Assembly (NCBI GenBank): GCA_029785825.1
Contig: JAFLYY010000001.1
Span: 248,001 to 312,000 of the forward strand
From: Nitrososphaerota archaeon
Lineage (GTDB): Archaea > Thermoproteota > Nitrososphaeria > Nitrososphaerales > Gagatemarchaeaceae
Reading direction: 5' to 3'
DNA length: 64,000 nt
This document shows positions 55,952 through 63,240 of the stretch, piece after piece; positions within the stretch are counted from its first letter, which is position 1, and each line of letters opens with the position of its first letter. The notes under the pieces are model-generated. The model had not been told where the DNA came from, did no database searches, and saw only the letters and a program-made list of their open reading frames with translations. The position numbers and the translations under genes are program-made.

Positions 55952-56373
55952 GGGTCGAGGCCCTTCTGAAGCGGGACCCGGTCACCATCAGCCCAGGTGC
56001 CACCATAAGGCAGGCTGCCGAGGTCTTCGCCAGGGAGAAGATCGGGCTGCTGGTGGTCGCCCAGGCTGCGACCCCCAAAAAGCCTCAGGCGGTCATATCC
56101 GAGCGTGATGTGGTCAGGGCGGTGGCGAAGGGAACCCCCCTCACTGCGAAGCTCGAGTCCGTGGCCACGAAGAAGCTGGTCAGCATCAGGCGCTCAGACA
56201 GCCCGTCGACTGCGGCGAAACTGATGATGGAGAACGGGATCCGCCACCTGGTGGTGGTGAACGACGACGGGACCCTTTTCGGAGTCCTCTCCATCCGGGA
56301 CTTCTTCCGCGAGGCGAAGCTACTCGGCTCGCTCAAGAAAGACGAGGCTGAAGAGACTCACGGAGTGGACTGA
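55948..56373 (+). CDS. CBS-domain pair protein
   Basis: A 141-residue protein made of two CBS domains: V-E-A-L-L-K-R-D-P-V-T-I-S-P to L-V-V, then K-K-L-V-S-I-R-R-S-D-S to G-V-L-S-I-R-D-F. CBS pairs bind AMP, ATP or similar ligands and control partner proteins. The TTG start overlaps the citrate synthase stop (TTGA), so the two genes are co-translated. It may therefore sense energy state for citrate synthase. That link is inference from the overlap. Confidence 0.85.
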   Translation: MRVEALLKRDPVTISPGATIRQAAEVFAREKIGLLVVAQAATPKKPQAVISERDVVRAVAKGTPLTAKLESVATKKLVSIRRSDSPSTAAKLMMENGIRHLVVVNDDGTLFGVLSIRDFFREAKLLGSLKKDEAEETHGVD

Positions 56374-56541
56374 GAAAGGCTACCGCTCCTAAGCCCGCCA
56401 GTGCGTTCTCCCCTCGGCTTGGGTGCCCCTCGCGCCGACGCCCCCTGCAGAGAGCGGGCATCTGACCGCCGGGATGACCTGATGTCGAGACGGGCCGGAT
56501 AGCCATGTCTGGGGGCTCTCTTCACGGAAGCGTCGACAGGG

Positions 56542-57507
56542 TCATGAGGACGCGGAAGTCTTCCCCGACTCCGCGGCCGGCCTGATGAACGACTCGTAGG
56601 ACTGATAGTACCTTCCGTACCCCACCACTCCGTTGTGATTGACGTCGAACACCGCGGGCTCGATGTAGAGCGAGCCGTCAGGGTCAGCGGTCAGGGTCAG
56701 CATAGGCTCAGCATTTGTCGGCGGCGGCTGGGTGCTTGCCGGGCCAGCTATCGAGAGCGCGTCGGGGAGACGGTACACGCTCCCATGGCACGGGCACTGG
56801 TACGTCTCGTCACTCGGGTTGTCCGAGTTCTCGGGGTCGTAGTTGGGGCTGCACCAGAGATGGACGCACACCTCGCTGAAGGCCACGAAAGCCGTCGCCG
56901 CCTTCTGGTCCCCTCCCAGGCTGGAGGGCATCCTGATGAGCCGCCACTTGACGAACGTGTCAGGGTTCTGGGAGTCCAGCGTCAGGTTGCCGGACGAAGG
57001 ATAAGTGATCAGCCAGGAGCTGTTCGGCGGGAACGTCGTAAGGTCGTTGACGTTGACGGGCTTCCCGCTTGCGGCGCCGTTGAATTTGTTGATGTCGGTC
57101 GTCACCTTTTGGCGCTTCGGCGTCCCTGGGCTGGAGACCGACGAGGATAGGTACTTCCCCCAGGGGACGAAGGGAATCGCGGTGAGCACCGCCGCGAACG
57201 TGAGGAGGACCTTGAAGAAAGACCTCCTGCTCGTCTTCGCTTGTGGGGTTGGCCCGGGTGGCGTTGGCGGGGGAGGAAGTCCGGGCTTCACGGCGGCCGA
57301 AGGCTGCCGGCGCCCAGAGAGAGGATCCGTGGCTGGGCGAAGAGGAGCTCCCGGGGCAGAAGTCTTTTCGGGCGTACCCTGACCTGTCTCTCCGCCTGCA
57401 GTCGGCCCTCCTGGCGACTGGCGTTTCTCTTCTTGCTTGCTCTCTTCAGACATTGCAACCACCGTTTGGAAGACGCTTCGTAGCAAGATGCGCGTGAACA
57501 TGTTCAT
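56542..57507 (-). CDS. Rieske [2Fe-2S] protein with TAT-type anchor
   Basis: A 321-residue respiratory Rieske protein. Cluster ligands are in C214-V-H216-L-W-C219 and C238-P-C240-H241-G-S, with C219 and C240 able to form the usual disulfide. A twin-arginine segment, S-R-R-S-F-F-K-V at residues 93-100, precedes the membrane helix at 101-116. The first 92 residues are Pro-, Gly- and Glu-rich and probably cytoplasmic. No cytochrome b gene is adjacent. ATG at 57507 is 28.5 bp from the box shared with the divergent regulator; an ATG at 57453 would shorten the protein by 18 residues. Confidence 0.85.
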   Translation of the reverse strand: MNMFTRILLRSVFQTVVAMSEESKQEEKRQSPGGPTAGGETGQGTPEKTSAPGAPLRPATDPLSGRRQPSAAVKPGLPPPPTPPGPTPQAKTSRRSFFKVLLTFAAVLTAIPFVPWGKYLSSSVSSPGTPKRQKVTTDINKFNGAASGKPVNVNDLTTFPPNSSWLITYPSSGNLTLDSQNPDTFVKWRLIRMPSSLGGDQKAATAFVAFSEVCVHLWCSPNYDPENSDNPSDETYQCPCHGSVYRLPDALSIAGPASTQPPPTNAEPMLTLTADPDGSLYIEPAVFDVNHNGVVGYGRYYQSYESFIRPAAESGKTSASS

Positions 57508-57529
57508 TTACGACTTCGGTTTCGAAAAT

Positions 57530-57540
57530 CCAAAAATACC
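57530..57540. promoter_or_regulatory. TATA-like box between Rieske and winged-helix genes
   Basis: CCAAAAATACC is centred near 57535, about 28.5 bp from the ATG at 57564 (plus) and 28 bp from the ATG at 57507 (minus). It is AT-rich but not palindromic, so bidirectional use is less sure than at the other shared boxes. Confidence 0.5.
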
Positions 57541-57563
57541 GGAAACTCAGAAACTACATCGTC

Positions 57564-58163
57564 ATGGAGACATCTAGAACAAAGTCCTACCTGACGCACA
57601 TACCTGTGCGGTCCCCACTGGAGGCTGACGCCCTCTCGAAGGAGAGCACCTGGAACATACTCAGGCTGGTAAGGGATGCAGGCGCGCAGGGAGCGTCGGC
57701 CGACGAGCTCGTGAAGAGGCTCAGACTCCCCCCGTCTGCCGTCTACGCAACGCTCAAGGAACTGAGACGCCTCGAGTTCGTCTCCGTCCTTCCACGGGAG
57801 AACAAGAGGAAGGGAGAGCGGAAAAGGAGGTTCGTCTGCGAACGGACCACCTGGGGGAAGTACAGGATCGACGGCGCGTTCCTGGACGCCATAACCTATG
57901 AGGGCATCACGGAGCAGGTCACCGAAGGGCTAGGCGGCGCATTGTCGCAGGTGCTGGGTAGGCTGTTCGACGAGTTCGGGAGGAATCCGAGGCTACTACA
58001 GTATCTCCCTGTGGCGGCTGAAGGGAGAATCTGCCCGATCTGCGGGAGGAACCACGAAGCAACAGACTTCGCGTTCGCAGTCGTGCTCGCTGCCTTGGAC
58101 ACATACATCACGGAGTCGGCGGACTTCTTGGGCCTGCTCAGGAAGAAAGCCTACGCGAAATAG
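57564..58163 (+). CDS. Winged-helix transcriptional regulator with a C-terminal zinc-type motif
   Basis: A 199-residue protein. Residues 25-90 form a winged helix (E-S-T-W-N-I-L-R-L-V-R-D, A-D-E-L-V-K-R-L-R-L-P-P-S-A-V-Y-A-T-L-K-E-L). Near residue 155 the segment I-C-P-I-C-G-R-N-H-E offers Cys, Cys and His as metal ligands. The rest is helical. It is divergent from the Rieske gene and seems to share its promoter region, so it may regulate Rieske or respiratory genes. A second role in redox or metal sensing is possible but not shown. Confidence 0.78.
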   Translation: METSRTKSYLTHIPVRSPLEADALSKESTWNILRLVRDAGAQGASADELVKRLRLPPSAVYATLKELRRLEFVSVLPRENKRKGERKRRFVCERTTWGKYRIDGAFLDAITYEGITEQVTEGLGGALSQVLGRLFDEFGRNPRLLQYLPVAAEGRICPICGRNHEATDFAFAVVLAALDTYITESADFLGLLRKKAYAK

Positions 58164-58187
58164 CCTGCACAGGAGGGGCGGGGCAAC

Positions 58188-58195
58188 ACTTTATC
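58188..58195 (+). promoter_or_regulatory. TATA box of the CPTC membrane protein gene
   Basis: ACTTTATC is centred 30.5 bp before the TTG at 58222, consistent with a leaderless or near-leaderless message. Confidence 0.5.
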
Positions 58196-58221
58196 GGCTC
58201 CAGCGCCCGGCTCCCTCCGGA

Positions 58222-59169
58222 TTGTCGCGGCCGAAGGTCTTCTCTGGCAAGCAGGGGCTCGCCGTCGGTCTCGCCTTCGGGGGAGCGGGAGGGGTCCTCG
58301 CCCTCCTGGACATGTCTCTCTGGGCAGAGAACCAGTATGTCCTGGCTCTCTCCAGAGGGGTCGGAGCCGGCATCGGCGTCGTCGAGTTCTTTGCCTCCGA
58401 AGCGGCGGTCCTGGCGGTCATGGCTTCCGGCATCTATCTGGTCTACAGGGGAGCGATGGCTTCGGAACCCGGGAACCTCTCCTTGCCGTCGATAATCGGC
58501 GCGGCATTCTCCTCCAGAAAGACCATGAGGCTCGCAGTGACGGGGGGCGTCCTCTACGCCTTCGCCTTCCTCTTCCTTTCGGGGACCTTGGTCTACCAGC
58601 CGACTGTCGACTTCAGCGAGGTGTACGGGGCGTCCTCCCCCGGCTGGGCCTCCGCCGTCTGCTGCGGCACCCTCGGGTCAGTCCCCGAACTGAAGTTCTA
58701 CCTCTCCCCGGCGCTCCACCTGGGAGCGCAGCTCCTTCCTCTCACGCTCCTGATGCTCGTCCTGGTCCCTCCCCTCGTAACCCTGAACATCGCGGTGGCT
58801 CTGGGGTCCCTGAGGCAGAAGGCGCTCAGGTCGGGCCGGCTGGTCACCTCCGTAGGGGCTCTGGTGGGTCTCGTGACCGGATGCCCCACCTGCGCAGGAT
58901 ACTTCCTCCTGAGCGCCGCAGGAGGGCTGGGCGCTTCAGCCTTCACCTTCGTCCTTGCGCCGTATCAGCTACTGTTCGTCGTCGTAAGCCTCCCGTTGCT
59001 CGTCATAGGTCCGTTCCTGACCGCCTATGGGCAGAAGAAAGCGCTGTCTTCAGCTTGCGAGGTCCCGGGCGCTCCCGACCAGGCGCCCCCGACTCCGGTG
59101 GCCCCTGCCAAGACCATGGATGGGGCAACGGGTTCCACTGCGAGCGATTGCCGACGGTGCTGCGCCTGA
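58222..59169 (+). CDS. Polytopic membrane protein with conserved-looking Cys pairs
   Basis: A 315-residue protein with six to seven membrane helices. A large loop at about 130-155 has vicinal Cys (V-C-C-G-T). A later loop or helix start has T-G-C-P-T-C-A-G-Y near residue 220. The tail ends with C-R-R-C-C-A. These Cys clusters could bind metal or perform thiol chemistry. I do not know its function. It lies directly upstream of nuoABCD but the latter has its own promoter. The TTG start fits the promoter spacing. Confidence 0.65.
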   Translation: MSRPKVFSGKQGLAVGLAFGGAGGVLALLDMSLWAENQYVLALSRGVGAGIGVVEFFASEAAVLAVMASGIYLVYRGAMASEPGNLSLPSIIGAAFSSRKTMRLAVTGGVLYAFAFLFLSGTLVYQPTVDFSEVYGASSPGWASAVCCGTLGSVPELKFYLSPALHLGAQLLPLTLLMLVLVPPLVTLNIAVALGSLRQKALRSGRLVTSVGALVGLVTGCPTCAGYFLLSAAGGLGASAFTFVLAPYQLLFVVVSLPLLVIGPFLTAYGQKKALSSACEVPGAPDQAPPTPVAPAKTMDGATGSTASDCRRCCA

Positions 59170-59300
59170 CCAACGGCCCTGACTGGTGCTCCGCACCCGG
59201 GTGCCAAGGAACTGCAACCTCGCCGTCCGCTTTCGCCGCGCTGGTGGCCGGCCACGAACTTTGCTTTCCGCCCTTAGAGGTGGGCGAGCACCCCACCAAT

Positions 59301-59308
59301 CTTAAATA
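59301..59308 (+). promoter_or_regulatory. TATA box of the nuoABCD operon
   Basis: CTTAAATA is centred 29.5 bp before the ATG of nuoA at 59334, predicting transcription start at or next to the first codon. Confidence 0.65.
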
Positions 59309-59333
59309 GCGTGAGACGGTCGCAATTTTTGAA

Positions 59334-59705
59334 ATGGCTCTCTTCGGGGACATAGGGACGGTCTTCGCGATGGGCCTGGTCGGCATGGGGTTTACCCTCC
59401 CGGTCGTCCTACTTCCGCGCCTCTTCGGGCCGAGGCACCCCAACCCCCTGAAAAACGCCCCCTTCGAGTCCGGGCAGGTCCCCCAGGGGGCCGGGAAGAT
59501 GCACTTCATGATGCAATACTACGCCTACCTCCTGATGTTCATCGTTTTCGACGTCCTCGGGATGTTCCTCTACGCCTGGGCGGCAGCCTACAAACCGCTC
59601 TCGCTCGGTTTATCATCTGACTGGGCGGTCACGCTCTTCATCGGGATGCTTTTCATCCCCATGGGGTTCGCCCTGGTCCTGGCGGGGAGGCGCGACCTGT
59701 GGTAG
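59334..59705 (+). CDS. nuoA: NADH-quinone oxidoreductase subunit A
   Basis: NuoA/ND3, 123 residues with three membrane helices. The loop after helix 1 contains N-A-P-F-E-S-G-Q, where many NuoA proteins have Y-E-C-G; the Cys is Ser here. Helix 2 has [15 protein letters not shown] with the conserved Asp. It overlaps nuoB by 7 bp. It begins the second complex I locus, about 50 kb from nuoH-N. Confidence 0.93.
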   Translation: MALFGDIGTVFAMGLVGMGFTLPVVLLPRLFGPRHPNPLKNAPFESGQVPQGAGKMHFMMQYYAYLLMFIVFDVLGMFLYAWAAAYKPLSLGLSSDWAVTLFIGMLFIPMGFALVLAGRRDLW

Positions 59706-61360
59706 TCGCCCAGCAGCAAAAGTCAGGGGCCTTCCAGGTCTTGGTCGGGAAGATAGACGACATCCTCCAGTATGCCATAGGCGATCCGATGCGCTACCTC
59801 GCAAACTGGGGGCGCCTCTACTCCCTCTGGCCCGTCCATCTAGAGACGGCATGCTGCGTCCCTCCGGAAACCGTCATCCTGGGGGACAACAAGCAGATTT
59901 CTGAATACGAACCTGGCGACATGGCCGCCTCGGCTTCAGGGCTCGTCACTGTCACCAGGACCTTCAAGCGGCAGTACAGCGGTCACATCCTCGAAGTCAC
60001 GGGGCGCGGGATGCTCCCCATCCGTCTGACCCCGGAGCACCCAGTCCTCGTCGCTTCGCGGTTGCTCAGGAGCGGCAAGGGAGAATACCTTCCTGGAACC
60101 AGTTGGAAGAAGGCGTCAGAGCTGGTCAGCGCCCCGCCGGTAAAGGTGAACGGCGAGTTCGTCTTTCCTACGATGGCACACGACTGCCTCCTGATACCGA
60201 GGATCAAAGGGCACGTCGAGCTGACCAGCATCCCTCTCAGCCCCTATGCGAATCGCCGCGGCCTTGCTGTCCTGAAAGGCCGACGGGATAGCCCGCCCTT
60301 GGACTTTCCGCTCAATGCGAGGACCGCGTGGCTCCTGGGTGTCTACGTTGCGGAAGGCTGGACCACCGAGAACCACGACGTCTTCTTCTCACTTGGGAAG
60401 CACGAGAGGAGCCTCGCCAGGCGCATCTCGCTCCTGGCGAAGTCCCTGGGGTACTCGCCACAGGTCAGGGAAAGGGAGACCGCGCTTGTCGTGAGGTTCT
60501 CATCCAGCATCCTCGCAAGGGCCCTGAGAGAGTGGTGCGGGCACCTCGCGGAGAACAAGAAAGTTCCCGACTTTATACTCTACCACAGGAGCGAACACCT
60601 GTTGCGTTCGTTCCTCAGCGGCTACCTGAAGGGAGACGGAAGCGTCACCGTCGACAACAGGGGCCCCACTTTCGACCGTGCGAGCACAACTTCGAAGATC
60701 CTTGTCCTCCAGTTGCAGCTGGCGTATGCTAGGCTTGGGCGTTTCGCAAGAATCAGACTGGAGCGCCGAGAGGGGGTCGCCCATATTGAGGGAAGGACAG
60801 TCAAGACGAGGGATGCATACTCTCTTTTCCTACTCACATCGAAAAGGAAGGTCGCCGGCTTCTGCATCAACCCAGATTACATCGTCGTCCCGATAAGGAA
60901 GATCTCGAAGCTACCCTACTCCGGTCAGGTGAGGAACCTTGAGACAAGCGACAGCACGTATCTCGTGTCGAACGCCGTCGTCCACAACTGCAGCGTCGAG
61001 GTCGGAGCGGCCGCAGGGTCGAGGTTCGACATGGAGAGGTTCGGCGCCCTCGAAGCGTTCGGCTCCCTCCGCGCCTGCGACCTGATCATAGTCATGGGTA
61101 CTGTCACCCGCAAGCTCGCCCCCAGGCTGAAGTTCATCTACGACCAGATGGCCGAGCCCAAGTGGGTCATGGCGATGGGCGCGTGCAGCATCACCGGGGG
61201 GCTCTACTTCGACTCGTACAACGTCCTGAGAGGAATCGATGACATCATCCCGGTCGATGTCTACATCCCCGGCTGCCCACCAAGGGCCGAAGCCGTGCTC
61301 CAGGGCCTCGTCCTGCTCCAAGAAAAGATCAGAAGGGCTCCATCTCTAAGCGGCCGGTGA
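59699..61360 (+). CDS. nuoB: NADH-quinone oxidoreductase subunit B precursor containing an intein
   Basis: NuoB binds cluster N2, the last iron-sulfur cluster before quinone. The 553-residue precursor has a host sequence (W-P-V-H-L-E-T-A-C52) broken by a 378-residue intein and resumed at C431[13 protein letters not shown]. After splicing the protein would be 175 residues with the normal adjacent Cys-Cys pair, plus the other N2 ligands in G-A-C-S-I-T-G-G and P-G-C-P-P-R. The GTG start overlaps nuoA. Without splicing, complex I could not form cluster N2. Confidence 0.95.
   Translation: MVVAQQQKSGAFQVLVGKIDDILQYAIGDPMRYLANWGRLYSLWPVHLETACCVPPETVILGDNKQISEYEPGDMAASASGLVTVTRTFKRQYSGHILEVTGRGMLPIRLTPEHPVLVASRLLRSGKGEYLPGTSWKKASELVSAPPVKVNGEFVFPTMAHDCLLIPRIKGHVELTSIPLSPYANRRGLAVLKGRRDSPPLDFPLNARTAWLLGVYVAEGWTTENHDVFFSLGKHERSLARRISLLAKSLGYSPQVRERETALVVRFSSSILARALREWCGHLAENKKVPDFILYHRSEHLLRSFLSGYLKGDGSVTVDNRGPTFDRASTTSKILVLQLQLAYARLGRFARIRLERREGVAHIEGRTVKTRDAYSLFLLTSKRKVAGFCINPDYIVVPIRKISKLPYSGQVRNLETSDSTYLVSNAVVHNCSVEVGAAAGSRFDMERFGALEAFGSLRACDLIIVMGTVTRKLAPRLKFIYDQMAEPKWVMAMGACSITGGLYFDSYNVLRGIDDIIPVDVYIPGCPPRAEAVLQGLVLLQEKIRRAPSLSGR
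59855..60988 (+). mobile_element. Intein with LAGLIDADG homing endonuclease, inserted in NuoB
   Basis: The intein starts at Cys (C-V-P-P-E-T-V, block A), has T-P-E-H-P near residue 70 (block B with the TxxH motif), and ends V-V-H-N (block G) followed by Cys at +1. Those are the residues for canonical class 1 protein splicing. In the middle lie two LAGLIDADG-type motifs: L-L-G-V-Y-V-A-E-G near intein residue 160 and [10 protein letters not shown] near 252, each with an acidic catalytic residue. At 378 residues it is a full-length, possibly active homing element. The insertion point is between the two neighbouring Cys codons of NuoB. Confidence 0.95.
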
Positions 61361-61367
61361 CACCTGC

Positions 61368-61943
61368 ATGAGCAAGGCACAAGCCCCGCAGCCTGCACCG
61401 TCTCAACCCCCGACTGCCGCGCCGGCCACTCCTCCGCGCGTCCAGGCTCCTCCAGCCGCGACCGCTCCCACGAACCCAGAGCCCGTCAGGGCTAAGGAGT
61501 TCGCCGCGAAGTTCACAGCAAGGTTCCCCGGTGCTAAGGTGGACTGGATGAAGGAGCACAGAGTCAAGTTGACCGTGACCCCTCAGGAGATCGGGGAAGC
61601 GGCACTCTTCGTCCGTGACTCTCTGAAGTTCGATCACATAAGCGCCGTCAGCGGGATTGACTGGATCGCGAAGAACGAACTCGAGGTAGTCTACTTCGTG
61701 GGCTCCTCGGTCCCCGGACTGGAAGACTTCGTCTTTGCCTTGGCTGAGCGCGTCCCCAGAGACGACCCTGTGGTCCCGACCCTCATCGGGGTCTGGAGGG
61801 GAGCGGAGTACCAAGAGCGCGAGACGCACGAGATGTTCGGGATCAACTTCAAAGGGCACCCCAACCAAGCCCACATGTTTCTCCCCGAGGACTGGAACGA
61901 CCTCCCTCCTCTCCGCAAAGACTACGTGTCGCCAGGAAGATGA
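61368..61943 (+). CDS. nuoC: NADH-quinone oxidoreductase subunit C
   Basis: NuoC (30-kDa subunit), 191 residues, part of the quinone-binding peripheral module. The family signature R-E-T-H-E-M-F-G-I-N-F-K-G-H-P is near residues 145-160, followed by P-E-D-W-x-x-x-P-L-R-K-D-Y. The first 45 residues are an unusual low-complexity stretch of Pro, Ala, Gln and Thr. It follows nuoB by 7 bp and overlaps nuoD by 4 bp (ATGA). Confidence 0.92.
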   Translation: MSKAQAPQPAPSQPPTAAPATPPRVQAPPAATAPTNPEPVRAKEFAAKFTARFPGAKVDWMKEHRVKLTVTPQEIGEAALFVRDSLKFDHISAVSGIDWIAKNELEVVYFVGSSVPGLEDFVFALAERVPRDDPVVPTLIGVWRGAEYQERETHEMFGINFKGHPNQAHMFLPEDWNDLPPLRKDYVSPGR

Positions 61944-63064
61944 ACATGGCCCAGGAATCGGAATACTCCCCAGACTCCGACAGAATCATGGCTGTCTCCC
62001 TGGGGCCGCAGCACCCGGGCGCAGGTCACTTCCGCATCCGCCTCTGGCTCGACGGGGACTACGTCGTCCGGTCCGAACCTGACCCGGGGTACGTCCACCG
62101 GGGAGAGGAAAAGATGAGCGAGTACAGGAACTACATCCAGAACGTCCCGCACCTTGAGAGGCCCGTCATACTCGACAGCTCGAACATCCTCTTCCCGTAC
62201 GCCTTGGGGGTCGACGAGCTCATGGGGAGCAAGATCCCACCCAGGGGACAGTACCTCAGGGTGATCATGTCAGAGATAAACCGCATCATCTCCCACATGT
62301 ACTTCCTCGCCATCCAGGGGTACTTCATGGGGCACACGACTATGATCACTTGGTGCATGGGTGACAGAGATTTTTGGATCGACCTCGGCGAGCGCATAGG
62401 CGGAGCCCGGGTCACCTTCGCCTATGTCATCCCAGGAGGGGTGAGGAACGACATCCCCGAGTACGCCATAGACAAAGGGCTCAAGACCTGCGACTGGTTC
62501 GACAAGCGGATGGACGAGTACGAGAAGATCTTCTTCGACAACCCCATGGTCCACCAGCGCTCCGACCGGGTCGGGGTTCTGTCGAAGGAGGACGCAATAG
62601 CCTTCGGGACGACTGGGACGGTGGCGCGCGCCTCGGGGTTGGCCTTCGACGTCCGCAAGGACGAGCCCTACAGCTCCTACGGAGACTTTGAGTTCAAGAC
62701 CCCCATGCTCACTCAGGGAGACTCTTGGGCGAGGGCGTACGTGGCCCTCCTGGACATGAGGGAAGCCGTGAAGATCATCCGTCAGGCCCTGAAGAAGCTT
62801 CCACAGGGTTCAGTCAGGCTGAAGCTCGGTCCCCAGCCGAGGGTCCCGGCGGGGGAGGTCTACTCCAGGACCGAAGGGGCCAGAGGGGAGATGTCCTACT
62901 ATATCATCAGCGACGGGTCGCCCCGCCCCTACAGGCTGAAGATAGGGGTTCCGTCGGCGAAGAACCTGAGGGTCCTCCCCCACCTGTTGAAGGGCGTCCA
63001 CGTGGCAGACATCCCCGTGATATACTGGGGTCTGAACTATTGGCCGGTAGAAGCCGACAGATAA
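61940..63064 (+). CDS. nuoD: NADH-quinone oxidoreductase subunit D
   Basis: NuoD (49-kDa subunit), 374 residues, lines the quinone site opposite NuoB. Motifs are L-G-P-Q-H-P-G-A-G-H with the quinone-binding His, G-Y-V-H-R-G-E-E-K, R-I-I-S-H-M-Y, and the C-terminal L-R-V-L-P-H-L-L-K-G-V-H-V-A-D-I-P-V-I. It closely follows the hydrogenase large-subunit fold but lacks the NiFe Cys ligands, as expected. It is the last gene of this operon; no nuoE, F or G follows. Confidence 0.95.
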   Translation: MNMAQESEYSPDSDRIMAVSLGPQHPGAGHFRIRLWLDGDYVVRSEPDPGYVHRGEEKMSEYRNYIQNVPHLERPVILDSSNILFPYALGVDELMGSKIPPRGQYLRVIMSEINRIISHMYFLAIQGYFMGHTTMITWCMGDRDFWIDLGERIGGARVTFAYVIPGGVRNDIPEYAIDKGLKTCDWFDKRMDEYEKIFFDNPMVHQRSDRVGVLSKEDAIAFGTTGTVARASGLAFDVRKDEPYSSYGDFEFKTPMLTQGDSWARAYVALLDMREAVKIIRQALKKLPQGSVRLKLGPQPRVPAGEVYSRTEGARGEMSYYIISDGSPRPYRLKIGVPSAKNLRVLPHLLKGVHVADIPVIYWGLNYWPVEADR

Positions 63065-63240
63065 GCATCTTTAAGCTCCGTTCTGCAGAATCTGCCCGAT
63101 TCAAGCCCTTCTTTCTGCTCAGGCTTGGCATCAGCCCTTGACGCGGGAATGCTAGCGCTGCTTCGTCTACAAAAGCGTCGCAATCCGCATGTACCTGTTG
63201 CTTGGGCGACTCCAGCTCGGGTGTCGTCGCCGCTTGGCTT
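63065..63240. other. Intergenic region after nuoD
   Basis: About 175 bp between convergent genes. ATCTTTAAGC at 63067-63076 looks like a TATA box or a short U-tract just behind the nuoD stop, but no convincing gene or tRNA follows it on the plus strand. It may simply be a termination region. Confidence 0.3.

Noticed and set aside
63065-63240. Promoter for a small RNA after nuoD
   Set aside because: A TATA-like ATCTTTAAGC is present, but no structured RNA or gene follows; it sits where a terminator is expected.
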